Shown here: positions 34,077-44,097 of the stretch, in pieces
How positions within the stretch are numbered: position 1 is the first letter of the stretch
Layout: each line of letters starts with the position of its first letter
Assembly: GCA_028282705.1 (NCBI GenBank)
Contig: JANQHI010000001.1
Coordinates: forward strand, 1-54,346
Direction of reading: 5' to 3'
Length of the DNA: 54,346 bases
Source: Prolixibacteraceae bacterium
GTDB lineage: Bacteria; Bacteroidota; Bacteroidia; Bacteroidales; Prolixibacteraceae
Notes under the pieces: model-generated
What the model was told of the DNA's origin: nothing
Databases searched by the model: none
Seen by the model: only the letters and a program-made list of their open reading frames with translations
Made by a program: the position numbers and the translations under genes

Positions 34077-36455
34077 ATGAAAAATTTAACATTAATTCTT
34101 GTAATTTTATCCATGTATTGGGCAGGGCAAGCCCAGCAAACTTCATTTCAGGTAATAGGGTATAAGCCTGCCCCAGGGCAACACATCAATACTGAAAACA
34201 TTGGTACCCCCCAGGCTGCACAAGATATGGCCGCCAATAAAACTAACCTGGTAGCACTTGGGAGTTTTGGGGGCTATATAGTAATAAAATTTAATGAAGC
34301 ATGCATAAACCATCCCCAAAACCCATATGGTGTTGATTTTACTGTTTTTGGGAATGCTTTTGAAGGTTCATCAGAACCAGGGGTAATTTATGTTATGAAG
34401 GATAAAAACCAAAATAACCTGCCTGATGATATATGGTATGAGGTTGCAGGGCCAGATCATTACCATCCTGATACTAATCCAGGTTATGCCATTACCTATT
34501 TAAACCCAGGTGGGGCACATAATATACCATGGAAAGATAATTTGGGTAATAAAGGTGAAGTATTGGCCAATTCATTCCATGAGCAAGAATATTACCCAAG
34601 CCCCCAATATTTTGACAACTACCCTGTTGATTCTGTAACATTTGAAGGGACACTGCTCAAATCAACATTTCATGGGCAAACCCAGGGAAATATCCATTTA
34701 AAATCATTGGCTTTTGGCTATGCTGACAACCTGCAAGCCATTGCTGGGCAAGACTATTCAATACCTGATAACCCATACACAAAAGACACCCTAGAAGGAA
34801 GTGGGGGGAATGCCATTGATATTTCATGGGCTATAGATGCTTCAGGCAATTATGTGGAGCTGGATTCCATCCATTTTGTGAAAATTGTATCAGCAAACCT
34901 GGAAAATGCAGGAAGGTTGGGCGAAATTTCTACTGATGTAACTTATTTAGAAGATGTAAAGGAAAATGCTTCATTATCAGGGCCAATGTCAACAGTTGTG
35001 TTATTCCACCATAAACCAGAATTAGTAGCTGGTGATTCTGTGTTGTTATCAGCTAGGTACTTTGAATCAGGCAAGCCTGTTGAAAAAAATATTGTATTCA
35101 ATGTTGATGCTGAAATTGCATTTGTAAATAATAAAGGCTGGTTGCATACACTTGATGGTGGGAATGTAAATATAAAGGCCTCTTTGGAAAATAACCCCTC
35201 ACAATTTGACCAATCATCCATACACATCCGCAAACCAACTACTATATCAATTGATACAGATTTAAACAGTATTTACCCTGGGGATACCATTGTGCTTGAA
35301 GCTTCTGTTTTAGACCAAGATAATGTAAATATACCTGGCTTAAACCCTTCATTTATTGAAACTAATAATAATTTATTTGAAGTGTCACTTGATAATAGGA
35401 AATACATCCTTGTTGCCATAAACCCGGGAACTGGTACCCTGGAAGCAAATGTGCCAGGTTTCCCTGAAATCCATTTAAAACAAACTGTAACAATCCTTTC
35501 TCCAGATCAGGTAGCGGATATTTACATGGCTATCAAAACTGAAAGTGAAAACATCCTCCCATTCCAGAAAATAACAGTTGGCCTGACTAATATCAATGGC
35601 CATATAGAAAACAGGGTTGTAGATTATTCAAGCCTGGATAAACCAACCATAGCTCATGCCATAGTTAAAGGGTTGCAGGAAGCAAAAGTGCAATTTTCTT
35701 TTAGGGATGATGATAAATCCAATGGGGAGTTATACCTCTATTCAATTGAAAAAGAAGGCATATACACCTATGGGTGGGGAGGGAAAACTACCCCTGCTGC
35801 TTTTGCCAGGTGCTGGATAGCCAGGAAAAATGGGGATTCTATTTTGAAAGGCTTTGATAAAGAGGTTGTGAGTAAGGGAGATACAATTACCTTATACCAT
35901 GTTGGCGACCTAACAACATCTTGGAAACTATCATGGTTAGGGTCATCTAAAGATTCAGTTACCCTTGGCGATGAATTAATAGCCAGCCTAAAAGAAACAA
36001 CTTGCAGCATGCAAGGCAGTAAAGTAACAGAAGGGGGCTTTACACCAGTGGCAGGGCAGGAAATCACATTTGAATTTACTTATTTAACTGAAAATAAGCC
36101 TACTGACAACAAAGGGGAAGTAAGCTTACTAATCAATGAATTGCCACCTTTAATTATTAAATCTGGGGAAGATGCATTCAGGGTTTACAAAAAACTGCCT
36201 GTGGGTATCCATGAATACCAAAATAGGGCTTTGAGTGCTTACCCTAACCCGGCTGAAGGCCATTTATATATTAAAGGGAATAGCTTTATTAATGCCAGTG
36301 TTTACATTTATAACCAAGCTGGGTACCTGGTGGGATATATAGATAAATTCAATATTCAGGAAAGTATACCAGTTGCCCATTTAAAAGGAGGGCTTTATGT
36401 AATAAAAATTATAACCCCAGGGCAAAACCACATAGTTAAATTTGTAAAAAGGTGA
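34077..36455 (+). CDS. T9SS-exported surface protein of the cobalamin locus
   Basis: 792 residues. Signal peptide to ~residue 19 (ending GQAQ). Residues ~40-290 form a domain with YGVDFTVFGNAFEGSSEPGVIYVMKD and DDIWYEVAGPDHYH, as seen in Bacteroidota cell-surface proteins of cobalamin loci. Ig-like regions follow, then at ~500-680 a segment with YTYGWGGKTTPAAFARCW. The C-terminus (YPNPAEGHLYIKG ... LKGGLYVIKI) is a type A T9SS sorting domain, so it is secreted and probably surface-attached. Directly after riboswitch 1 and overlapping the receptor gene by 4 nt. It may capture corrinoids or intermediates at the surface; this is inference. Confidence 0.85.
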   Translation: MKNLTLILVILSMYWAGQAQQTSFQVIGYKPAPGQHINTENIGTPQAAQDMAANKTNLVALGSFGGYIVIKFNEACINHPQNPYGVDFTVFGNAFEGSSEPGVIYVMKDKNQNNLPDDIWYEVAGPDHYHPDTNPGYAITYLNPGGAHNIPWKDNLGNKGEVLANSFHEQEYYPSPQYFDNYPVDSVTFEGTLLKSTFHGQTQGNIHLKSLAFGYADNLQAIAGQDYSIPDNPYTKDTLEGSGGNAIDISWAIDASGNYVELDSIHFVKIVSANLENAGRLGEISTDVTYLEDVKENASLSGPMSTVVLFHHKPELVAGDSVLLSARYFESGKPVEKNIVFNVDAEIAFVNNKGWLHTLDGGNVNIKASLENNPSQFDQSSIHIRKPTTISIDTDLNSIYPGDTIVLEASVLDQDNVNIPGLNPSFIETNNNLFEVSLDNRKYILVAINPGTGTLEANVPGFPEIHLKQTVTILSPDQVADIYMAIKTESENILPFQKITVGLTNINGHIENRVVDYSSLDKPTIAHAIVKGLQEAKVQFSFRDDDKSNGELYLYSIEKEGIYTYGWGGKTTPAAFARCWIARKNGDSILKGFDKEVVSKGDTITLYHVGDLTTSWKLSWLGSSKDSVTLGDELIASLKETTCSMQGSKVTEGGFTPVAGQEITFEFTYLTENKPTDNKGEVSLLINELPPLIIKSGEDAFRVYKKLPVGIHEYQNRALSAYPNPAEGHLYIKGNSFINASVYIYNQAGYLVGYIDKFNIQESIPVAHLKGGLYVIKIITPGQNHIVKFVKR

Positions 36456-38413
36456 CCTGGGAAAAATACATAGCAGGGCTATTTTTTGCCTTTTCAGTAT
36501 TGCAAGCAATTGGGCAAAACTTAAGTGATACCATCCAAATACATGAAGTTTCAGTATTTGCAAAAAAACCATTGCAAAAGGCAGGGCTGAATACCACAAA
36601 ACCTGATTCAATAGCCCTTAAATCAGCCCAAACCATAGACTTTTCAGGGTTGGTGTCAAAGTATACCCCAATATTCATAAAGTCTTACGGGCAGGGCGCA
36701 ACGGCAACGGCAAGCTTCAGGGGGACTGGCTCTTCGCATACGCAAGTAGCCTGGAATGGCCTAAACCTCAATTCTCCCATGAGAGGGGCAGTTGATTTGT
36801 CCCAATTGCCTGTCTTTTTTATTGATGAAGCTGTGGTATTCCATGGAGGTAGTTCTATGGTAATGGGGAGTGGGGGGCTAGGAGGATCTATCAGTTTACA
36901 AAATAAACCTAGTTGGGATGAAAAATTTGGCTTGGAAACTATCATAGAAAAAGCCAGCTTCCAGTCCAATAAATATTTTATGAAAATTGGGTTGGGGAGG
37001 GATAAAGTAGCAGCTTCTACAAGGGTTTATTATGAAAATTCTGAAAACAACTTCCCTTTTTACAATCATGGGGTTTTACCTCACAGGCCTGACACACAGG
37101 AAAATACAGCTTACTGGAAAACAGGTATTATGCAGGAAATATACCTAAGGCCTGTTGAGCAACAAACCCTGGCATTAAGGTTTTGGTACCACATGAGCAA
37201 CAGGGAACTGCCTCCCTTAATGTCATATGAAGGCGGGGAAAGGGAAGAATACCAAGATGATAAAACCTTAAAAGCCCAGTTGGCATGGAAAAATTACGGG
37301 CAAAAGTGGGAAACAGAAATATTTAGTGGGTTCAATTTTGTAAAGTTAGAATATTTCAGGAATAACCCTAGGTTCGATTTTGTAATTGATGATACAAAAA
37401 GCCTGGAAAACAGCTTCATGAATAGGGTAAGGTTTATGCGCAAATACAATGAAAATATTTCATTATCCACAGGGATAGACTTAAATTACCATAAGGTCAA
37501 GATTGTAAACCACACTGATAGGACTGGATATGAGGAAGAAAGGATGGAAGGGCGTTTATTGTTTGATTTACATTTGAGAACCAATAACAACTTTATGGCC
37601 ATGTTTTTGTTAAGCCCTGAGTTTTATGATGGTAACATTGTGTTTTTTGCCCCCCTGGCAGGAATAGAATGGGCTCCACTTACCATCCCTGGCTTGATTA
37701 TACAAGCTAATGCCTCCAGGAATTTCCATAAACCCAACTTAAATGACCTATACTGGCTGCCTGGAGGTAACCCTGGTTTATTGCCTGAAGATGGTTATTC
37801 GGGCGACCTTTCATTTAAATATGAAAAACAGGGAAAATATTTCCATGCTAAAAACCAATTAACCCTTTATGGTTCAAGGATTGAAAACTGGATATTGTGG
37901 CAGCCTGCATCAAATGGGGCTTACTATTGGGAAGCCAACAATGTAAAAGATGTTTTTTCCAGAGGGCTTGAATACCAGGGAAGCCTACATATCAAAAGTA
38001 AAAAATCATCCATTGATATACATGGAAACTATGCCTATACAAGGACATCAAACCTAAATGCTAAAAATTCTGTTGATAAATCAAGGGGTAAGCAATTAAT
38101 TTACATTCCTAAACATACGGCTAATGTATTTCTAAACTACCAAAAAAACAACTATTCAATCCAATATTCAGTTAGCTATATTGGTAAAAGATATACTACT
38201 TCAAGCAATGAGAACAATGATTTTGAACAAGTGCTTACCCCTTACTGGATGAATTCTATTTCTGCTTCCAAGCTTTTGGTATTCAATAGAATAAGACTAA
38301 CAGTTAAAGGTAAAATAAATAACTTGTTTGATATTGGTTACCAAAGCATATTATGGCGCGCCATGCCTGGCAGGAACTATTCAATCACCATTGGAATAAA
38401 TTATAAAGGATGA
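36452..38413 (+). CDS. btuB: TonB-dependent outer-membrane receptor, BtuB-like
   Basis: 653 residues. GTG start inside the GTGA overlap with the previous stop; the resulting signal peptide (residues ~5-20, ending AIGQ) supports it. TonB-box-like segment IQIHEVSVFAKKP, then a plug domain with GQGATATASFRGTGSSHTQV...GLNLNSPMRGAVDLSQLP and GSSMVMGSGGLGGSISL. The rest is a 22-strand barrel with aromatic C-terminus (PGRNYSITIGINYKG). The riboswitch, and the BtuG-like gene overlapping downstream, make corrinoid import by far the best substrate guess. No BtuCDF inner-membrane transporter is in this window. Confidence 0.9.
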   Translation: MTWEKYIAGLFFAFSVLQAIGQNLSDTIQIHEVSVFAKKPLQKAGLNTTKPDSIALKSAQTIDFSGLVSKYTPIFIKSYGQGATATASFRGTGSSHTQVAWNGLNLNSPMRGAVDLSQLPVFFIDEAVVFHGGSSMVMGSGGLGGSISLQNKPSWDEKFGLETIIEKASFQSNKYFMKIGLGRDKVAASTRVYYENSENNFPFYNHGVLPHRPDTQENTAYWKTGIMQEIYLRPVEQQTLALRFWYHMSNRELPPLMSYEGGEREEYQDDKTLKAQLAWKNYGQKWETEIFSGFNFVKLEYFRNNPRFDFVIDDTKSLENSFMNRVRFMRKYNENISLSTGIDLNYHKVKIVNHTDRTGYEEERMEGRLLFDLHLRTNNNFMAMFLLSPEFYDGNIVFFAPLAGIEWAPLTIPGLIIQANASRNFHKPNLNDLYWLPGGNPGLLPEDGYSGDLSFKYEKQGKYFHAKNQLTLYGSRIENWILWQPASNGAYYWEANNVKDVFSRGLEYQGSLHIKSKKSSIDIHGNYAYTRTSNLNAKNSVDKSRGKQLIYIPKHTANVFLNYQKNNYSIQYSVSYIGKRYTTSSNENNDFEQVLTPYWMNSISASKLLVFNRIRLTVKGKINNLFDIGYQSILWRAMPGRNYSITIGINYKG

Positions 38414-39474
38414 AACATTGGGTAACCATATTAATTATTTTATTGCTGGTTTCATGTGAAAAAGAGCCTGTTGAAACCATTTATTTTGACCTGGCAGGGA
38501 AAGATGGGGTTTTTATTACTTGTGAAGGGAACTTTATGTATGGCAATGCCTCCCTTTCATTTTATGATAAAGAAGAAAAACGTGTATACAACCAAATCTA
38601 TGCAGCCAGGAACAATGCACCATTAGGAGATGTAGCCCAATCAGTTACAAGAATTGGGGGCAAGCTTTACATTGTTGTAAACAACTCAGGGAAGATAGTA
38701 GTAGCTAATAGCCAAACAATAGGATTTGAAGGGGTGATACCAGGGCTAACTTCGCCAAGGTATATCCACCTGGTGAATGAAAACAAAGCATATGTAAGCG
38801 ACCTATATGCCAGGGCCATAACCATCATTAACCCTAAAAACAATACCATAACAGGGAGAATTGATGTATCTGATGGGAAAAAACTATACCAAAGGCATGC
38901 TACTGAACAATTTGCAGAAGCAGAGGGGAAAATTTTCGTAACCTGCTGGTCTAATGATGAATACATCCTGGTTATTGACTGTGGCAATGATATAGTCACT
39001 GATTCTATAAAAACCCCTTTGCAACCCAAAGATATTGTTGTTGATAAAAACAATAAGCTTTGGGTGATGTGTGATGGTGGTTATGAAGGGTCTCCATTGG
39101 GGAATACCCCACCTGCTTTGCTTAGGATAGACCCTGTTACTTTAACTATTGAACAAAAGTTTAGCTTTAGCCAAAACAATGATGCACCAACCCAATTGGC
39201 TATAAATAGTACATTTGACACATTACTGTTTGTTAGTGGTGGTGTGCACAAAATGGGGGTGGATAGCAGGTACTTGCCTGATGTGCCATTTATACCTGCA
39301 TCTGGGCACCTTTATTATAGTTTGGGTGTTGACCCATATAATGATGAGATATACCTGGCTGATGCAATTGATTATACCCAATCTGCTATAATTTACAGGT
39401 ATAGTAAGGCTGGGAAGCTTATTGATTCCTTTAAAGTAGGGATCACCCCAGGCAGTTATTTATTTACAGAATAA
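38410..39474 (+). CDS. btuG: BtuG-like surface lipoprotein (YncE/DUF5074 propeller)
   Basis: 354 residues. Lipoprotein signal with lipobox LLLVSC (Cys16) followed by EK; the position downstream of the receptor fits surface exposure. Seven-bladed YncE-type propeller with repeats such as KLYIVVNNSGKIVVANSQT, KAYVSDLYARAITIINPKNN, KIFVTCWSNDEYILVID, KLWVMCDGGYE and EIYLADAIDY. In gut Bacteroides BtuG proteins sit on BtuB and bind B12 very tightly; the ATGA overlap with the receptor gene supports the same pairing. The symbol is assigned on context plus fold, not on a measured match. Confidence 0.8.
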   Translation: MKHWVTILIILLLVSCEKEPVETIYFDLAGKDGVFITCEGNFMYGNASLSFYDKEEKRVYNQIYAARNNAPLGDVAQSVTRIGGKLYIVVNNSGKIVVANSQTIGFEGVIPGLTSPRYIHLVNENKAYVSDLYARAITIINPKNNTITGRIDVSDGKKLYQRHATEQFAEAEGKIFVTCWSNDEYILVIDCGNDIVTDSIKTPLQPKDIVVDKNNKLWVMCDGGYEGSPLGNTPPALLRIDPVTLTIEQKFSFSQNNDAPTQLAINSTFDTLLFVSGGVHKMGVDSRYLPDVPFIPASGHLYYSLGVDPYNDEIYLADAIDYTQSAIIYRYSKAGKLIDSFKVGITPGSYLFTE

Positions 39475-39496
39475 AATGAAATAAAAATAGATTTTA

Positions 39497-39504
39497 TAAA
39501 TTTG
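39497..39504 (+). promoter_or_regulatory. -7 promoter box of cobalamin riboswitch 2
   Basis: TAAATTTG followed by CAAG, a full TAnnTTTG match, about 20 nt after the BtuG-like stop codon. Shows that riboswitch 2 has its own start rather than depending on read-through. Confidence 0.45.
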
Positions 39505-39509
39505 CAAGC

Positions 39510-39730
39510 CAATGGTTCTCCATAGGAGTTAGAGGGAATCCAGTGAGCCAGCTTTTTGGCTGGCAATTCTGGAGCTGTACCCGCAGCTGTAAGCCTCAAT
39601 AAAGGATGGCACTACCTTGCCACTGTCCCGAGTATCGGGATGGGAAGGCAGCCAACTTTGGGGTAAGCCAGAAGACCTGCCATTGCTCAACCACAATATT
39701 TAAAGCTTTCGGGAATAAAAGCTTGGGTAG
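39510..39730 (+). promoter_or_regulatory. Cobalamin riboswitch 2
   Basis: Conserved run: AGAGGGAATCCAGTGAGCC, a GCCAGCTTTTTGGCTGGC hairpin, GGAGCTGTACCCGCAGCTGTAAGCC, TGCCACTGTCCCGAGTATCGGGATGGGAAGGCAGCC, and the B12 box AGCCAGAAGACCTGCC at 39666-39681. Core elements are nearly identical to riboswitch 1, including CTTTCGGGAATAAAAGC shortly after the B12 box, so one may be a copy of the other or both may be under the same strong constraint. Confidence 0.93.
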
Positions 39731-39808
39731 CCTATACCTACAACTGATTCTCACAGGTTTTGATATTGTAAAATTTTATTGTTCAATTATTTAACAAAAG
39801 ATTTTACT

Positions 39809-41749
39809 ATGAAAAATTTTTACTTTTTTATTTTTTTAAGTGCTTTATGCACTTCAATGTTTGCTCAAAATACAGCAGACTTTGAAAACCTGGCACTTGC
39901 CAATGAATCCTTCTGGAATGGTGCTGATGGCACTGGAAGTTTCAACAGTGGTAGTATTGTTTTTCACAACAGCTATAACCAGGAATGGGGAAGCTGGAGT
40001 GGTTTTTCCTATTCCAACATGACTGATGTTTCAACCCCTGGTTTCACGAACCAGTACAGTACAATTACAGGATCAGGTTATGGCAGTTCTGTCAATTATG
40101 CCATAGGTTACTGCTTTGGGACAGTAAAGGCTGAACTGGAAGTAGCAGATTCAATAACAGGCCTATTTGTGACCAACAGCACATATGCATACCTGACTAT
40201 GAAAGATGGAGATGCCTTTGGTTTTGCCAAAAAGTTTGGGGGCGAACAAGGGATTGACCCTGACTATTTTAAACTCTTCATACATGGCGTTGATGAAGCT
40301 GGTGATACAACTGGGGTTGTTGAATTTTACCTGGCTGATTTTAGGTTTGATAATTCCCTGATGGATTATATTGTTGATGACTGGACATGGGTTGGACTTT
40401 CTTCATTAGGCAAAGTAAAAGAGCTTCACTTTTCCCTTGAATCAACTGATGTGGGTGCATGGGGCATGAATACACCTGCATATTTTTGTATGGATGATTT
40501 AAATGGAGAAGCACCTGTTGACCCTTATGCAAATAAAACCATTGCTACTTTTGATGATGTTGTATTGGATTCAACAGGTTATTTAAATGGCTCTGATATG
40601 AAAAAAGGATTTTCAAGTGGAGGCTTTGATTTTACCAATATTTATTTTGCAGAATGGTCCTATTGGGCTGGTTTTGCTGTTTCCTCACTGTCTGATACAG
40701 TAACAAGGGGGATACCAAACCAATTTAGCTGTATTTCTGGTTCTGGTGTACATGGTTCAAGCCAATATGCTTTGGGTTATGAAGGTGGGAACATGTATGT
40801 AAATTTTGAGCCCCAAGTAATTGAAGGCTTTTTTGCGAATAACAGCACTTTTGCCTACTGGTCTATGATGGAAGGTGATTCCTTTGCAAAAAAGTTTGGT
40901 GGGGAAGATGGGAATGACCCTGATTGGTTTAAACTCACCATTGAAGGATTTGACACCTTAGACAACTCTACTGGGAAGGTGGATTTCTATTTGGCAGACT
41001 TTAGGTTTGAAGACAATTCCAAAGATTATATCCTGAAAAACTGGAAATATGTAGACTTGACCTCTCTAGGAGAAATTAAAAAACTGCGTTTTAGGCTGTA
41101 TTCTTCTGATGTTGGGAATTGGGGGATGAACACACCTGCATACTTCTGTATGGATGAGCTTAACTACAAAGACCAAGCCCCTGTTGTGGCAAACCCAATT
41201 GCTGACATTGGCCATATAGACAATCCTGACAGGGTATTTTATATCCCTATTGATTCAGTTTTTACAGACCCAGACGACCCAGACAGTTTAATTGTGTACA
41301 CCATTGAAAATATTGATACCCCAGACCTGGTAACTGCTTCTTTTGTTAAGTTGGGCAAACCCGGTGAGCCATTAAAAAAACACATTGTAATTAATGTTGC
41401 AGAAGAAACCAAAGGTGAAGCCATTGTTACCCTTGGGGCTACCTCTAATGGGAAAACCACTTTGCATCCATTTAAGATTGTTGTAAACTTTTTTACGAGT
41501 ATTGAAAGCCTTGCCAGCCAAAATGTCAATGTTTATCCTAACCCTTTTACAAACCAATTGAATATTAATGGGTTAACACCAGAATCAAGGTTAATTATTT
41601 ATGATATGGAAGGAAGGGTAATGTTTGATAGGGAAGCAGGAAAGCCTTCTTTGGGAATCAACAATTTGGGTGGTTTAAAACCTGGCATTTACATCTTAAC
41701 CATCTTCACAGAAGAAGGAAAAGTTTCCAAAAAACTGATAAAAAAATAG
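39809..41749 (+). CDS. Double-DUF4465 T9SS-exported protein of the cobalamin locus
   Basis: 646 residues from ATG 39809, which gives a clean signal peptide (FFIFLSALCTSMFAQ). Two homologous DUF4465 domains in tandem (about 20-240 and 255-465): both have F-N-x-Y/F...GSWSGF or YWAGF, KKFGGE-G-DPDYFKL, and DVGAWGMNTPAYFCMDDLN. A short Ig/cadherin-like segment follows (PIADIGHIDNPDRVFY), then a type A T9SS sorting domain (VYPNPFTNQLNING ... GGLKPGIYILTI). DUF4465 genes recur in cobalamin-controlled loci of this phylum, and here the gene follows its own riboswitch. Probably a surface corrinoid-handling protein; binding is not shown by sequence. Confidence 0.88.
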   Translation: MKNFYFFIFLSALCTSMFAQNTADFENLALANESFWNGADGTGSFNSGSIVFHNSYNQEWGSWSGFSYSNMTDVSTPGFTNQYSTITGSGYGSSVNYAIGYCFGTVKAELEVADSITGLFVTNSTYAYLTMKDGDAFGFAKKFGGEQGIDPDYFKLFIHGVDEAGDTTGVVEFYLADFRFDNSLMDYIVDDWTWVGLSSLGKVKELHFSLESTDVGAWGMNTPAYFCMDDLNGEAPVDPYANKTIATFDDVVLDSTGYLNGSDMKKGFSSGGFDFTNIYFAEWSYWAGFAVSSLSDTVTRGIPNQFSCISGSGVHGSSQYALGYEGGNMYVNFEPQVIEGFFANNSTFAYWSMMEGDSFAKKFGGEDGNDPDWFKLTIEGFDTLDNSTGKVDFYLADFRFEDNSKDYILKNWKYVDLTSLGEIKKLRFRLYSSDVGNWGMNTPAYFCMDELNYKDQAPVVANPIADIGHIDNPDRVFYIPIDSVFTDPDDPDSLIVYTIENIDTPDLVTASFVKLGKPGEPLKKHIVINVAEETKGEAIVTLGATSNGKTTLHPFKIVVNFFTSIESLASQNVNVYPNPFTNQLNINGLTPESRLIIYDMEGRVMFDREAGKPSLGINNLGGLKPGIYILTIFTEEGKVSKKLIKK

Positions 41750-41903
41750 CTGTTCCTCACGAGTGTAATAAAACTGTTTATGGTTATTAAGTGTTATATG
41801 TTAATAAATTTCATTAAAAACAGGAAAAAGACTTTTTAGTATTTTGTTGAATGGGTTGAAAATTGTTTCTTTGTACACTTAATATATAGATTTATACAGG
41901 ATT

Positions 41904-42491
41904 ATGGAAATTGCAAAAAATAAAATGGTCACACTAACATATGACCTCCGCATAGATGATATCAATGGGGAATTAATAGAACAAGCAACCAATGAACACC
42001 CTCTCCAGTTTTTATATGGGGTAGGGATGATGCTGCCAAAGTTCGAGACCAGCCTAATTGGGGTAAAAAAAGGAGACAGCTTTGAAATTAGCCTGGGCAA
42101 AAAGGATGCTTATGGAGAGGTGAATGAGGATGCATTGGTTGACCTTCCTAAACATGTATTTGAAGTGAATGGCAATTTTGACAGCGAGCTAGTTAAAGTT
42201 GGCAATACTGTACCTATGATGAGCAGCAATGGGCAACGCATGAATGGTATTGTGCTTGAAGTAAATGGAGACACTGTGAAGATGGATTTCAACCATCCTT
42301 TGGCAGGGGAAGACTTGCACTTCAAGGGCTCAGTTGTTGAAGTCAGGGATGCTTCAGACGAAGAAATTGCACAAATACTCAATGGAGGTGGTTGTGGATG
42401 CGGATCAGCAGGCTGTGGACCAGATGATTGCAATGATGGTAGCTGCGAGTCAAATGATGGTTCAAATGGAGGCTGTGGCTGTGGCTGCTAA
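41904..42491 (+). CDS. slyD: SlyD-like FKBP peptidyl-prolyl isomerase with Cys-rich tail
   Basis: 195 residues. FKBP fold with inserted flap: MVTLTYDLRIDDINGELIE, PLQFLYGVGMMLPKFETSLIGVKKGD, PEDAYGE-like segment and NHPLAGEDLHFKGSVVEV are standard SlyD blocks. The tail from ~160 is GGGCGCGSAGCGPDDCN and continues to the end with many Cys but almost no His, a metal-binding type tail. Acts in the cytoplasm as chaperone/prolyl isomerase and possibly in metal delivery. Single gene, followed by an intrinsic terminator. Confidence 0.92.
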   Translation: MEIAKNKMVTLTYDLRIDDINGELIEQATNEHPLQFLYGVGMMLPKFETSLIGVKKGDSFEISLGKKDAYGEVNEDALVDLPKHVFEVNGNFDSELVKVGNTVPMMSSNGQRMNGIVLEVNGDTVKMDFNHPLAGEDLHFKGSVVEVRDASDEEIAQILNGGGCGCGSAGCGPDDCNDGSCESNDGSNGGCGCGC

Positions 42492-42529
42492 ACAGCTATT
42501 TTGATAAAAACATTTTATTAAATTACAAT

Positions 42530-42573
42530 AACCTCGTTTTCTTTTAATATTTTTGAAAGGAACGAGGTTTTTT
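42530..42573 (+). terminator. Intrinsic terminator after slyD
   Basis: AACCTCGTT (42530-42538) pairs with AACGAGGTT (42561-42569); the stem extends inward through TTCTTT/AAAGGA-type pairing, and six T follow. Ends 8 nt before the aroC ATG. Confidence 0.85.
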
Positions 42574-42581
42574 AATGGCTT

Positions 42582-43655
42582 ATGAACACATTTGGGAAAA
42601 TCTTCAGGTTGACCTCTTTTGGGGAATCACATGGCAAAGGTATAGGTGGGATAATTGATGGCTGCCCTGCTGGGGTTGAGCTTGATATGGGTTTTATACA
42701 ACATCAGCTTGACAGGCGCAAACCAGGGCAATCAAAAATTACAACCCAACGTAAAGAACCAGATTCTGTTGAATTTTTGTCAGGGGTATTTGAAGGAAAA
42801 ACCCAGGGGACACCAATAGCCTTTGCAGTATGGAATAAAGACCAGCACTCAAATGACTATAATGACCTCAAAGATGTTTTCAGGCCATCACATGCCGATT
42901 TTACTTATACAAAAAAATATGGTACACGGGACCACAGGGGAGGGGGGCGCTCTTCTGCGCGCGAAACCATTGCAAGGGTTGTAGCTGGGGCGATTGCCAA
43001 ACTTATATTGCAACAGCTGGGCATAACTATCCAGGCATATGTATCATCTGTAGGCCGAATTTCATTAAATAAACCATACACAGGATTAGACCTTTCAAAA
43101 ACTGAAGATAACATTGTTCGTTGCCCTGATGCAGAAGTTGCAAGGCAAATGATCAAGAGCATTGAACAAGCAGGTAAAAACCATGACACGGTAGGAGGCA
43201 CAATAACTGCCGTGGCAAAAGGAGTCCCTGCTGGATGGGGTGAGCCTGTTTTTGCTAAATTGCATGCCGACCTTGGGTGTGCAATGTTGGGTATAAATGC
43301 TGTGAAAGGATTTGAATATGGGTCTGGTTTTGAAGGGACAAAGCTTAGTGGTTCTGAACATAATGACGTATTTATCCGTTCTAAAGATGGGATTAAAACT
43401 AAAACCAACAACTCTGGTGGGATACAGGGTGGTATATCTAATGGAGAGGATATTTATTTTAAAGTGGCTTTCAAACCAATAGCTACTTTGTTAAAAGAAC
43501 AACAAACAGTAAACCATGTAGAAAATGAGGTAACAATCAACCCAAAAGGAAGGCATGACCCGTGTGTCCTGCCAAGAGCTGTCCCAATTGTTGAAGCTAT
43601 GGCCTCACTTGTCCTTGTTGATCACTTTTTGATGAATAAAACTAATAAAATCTGA
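42582..43655 (+). CDS. aroC: Chorismate synthase
   Basis: 357 residues. Converts 5-enolpyruvylshikimate-3-phosphate to chorismate using reduced FMN; last step of the shikimate pathway, cytoplasmic. Signatures: N-terminal [64 protein letters not shown] in the middle, and [18 protein letters not shown] at the C-terminus. Full length. The next gene starts 2 nt after the stop, so DUF134 is probably co-transcribed. Confidence 0.97.
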   Translation: MNTFGKIFRLTSFGESHGKGIGGIIDGCPAGVELDMGFIQHQLDRRKPGQSKITTQRKEPDSVEFLSGVFEGKTQGTPIAFAVWNKDQHSNDYNDLKDVFRPSHADFTYTKKYGTRDHRGGGRSSARETIARVVAGAIAKLILQQLGITIQAYVSSVGRISLNKPYTGLDLSKTEDNIVRCPDAEVARQMIKSIEQAGKNHDTVGGTITAVAKGVPAGWGEPVFAKLHADLGCAMLGINAVKGFEYGSGFEGTKLSGSEHNDVFIRSKDGIKTKTNNSGGIQGGISNGEDIYFKVAFKPIATLLKEQQTVNHVENEVTINPKGRHDPCVLPRAVPIVEAMASLVLVDHFLMNKTNKI

Positions 43656-43657
43656 GT

Positions 43658-44074
43658 ATGCCAAGAAAAAAAAGAAATCGTAAAGTACTAGTGCCCCCTG
43701 TTATAAAAGGTATGTCTGTGTTTGGTGTGAGGGGAAGGAAAGCGCAGGAGATTTCACTAAGGATTGAAGAGTATGAAGTAATCAGGTTGCTTGATTACAG
43801 GAATATGACCCAGGAAGAAGCTGCTGTACATATGGAAGTTAGCAGGCCAACCCTCACCAGGATTTATGAAGATGCAAGGAAAAAAGTGGCTCAGGCTTTT
43901 GTTGAAGGCAGGGACTTACTGTTTAGGGGAGGAAATTTTTATTTTGATGAAAATTGGTACAAATGCAACTCATGCAATGCCAATTTTAGTACTCAAGAAC
44001 CTGAAAAAGTAAAATGCCCCTTATGCAGTTCAAGTGATGTGCAATCACTCAATAAACATTACAAGGAGCATTAA
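43658..44074 (+). CDS. DUF134 (UPF0251) helix-turn-helix protein
   Basis: 138 residues. Basic N-terminus (MPRKKRNRK), then an HTH region with LRIEEYEVIRLLDYRNMTQEEAAVHMEVSRPTLTRIYEDARKKVAQA, the defining DUF134 block. The C-terminal part is a small zinc-ribbon-like segment with two CxxC pairs, CNSC and CPLC. A DNA-binding role is likely. It faces the NifX-like gene, a pairing often seen for these families, so the two may work together. Confidence 0.88.
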   Translation: MPRKKRNRKVLVPPVIKGMSVFGVRGRKAQEISLRIEEYEVIRLLDYRNMTQEEAAVHMEVSRPTLTRIYEDARKKVAQAFVEGRDLLFRGGNFYFDENWYKCNSCNANFSTQEPEKVKCPLCSSSDVQSLNKHYKEH

Positions 44075-44097
44075 TTAAAAAGCTAAAAATCAGTATT

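Noticed and set aside
39606-39794. A 62-codon plus-strand ORF after the BtuG-like gene.
   Set aside because: It lies inside the cobalamin riboswitch, whose conserved structure fully explains the sequence.
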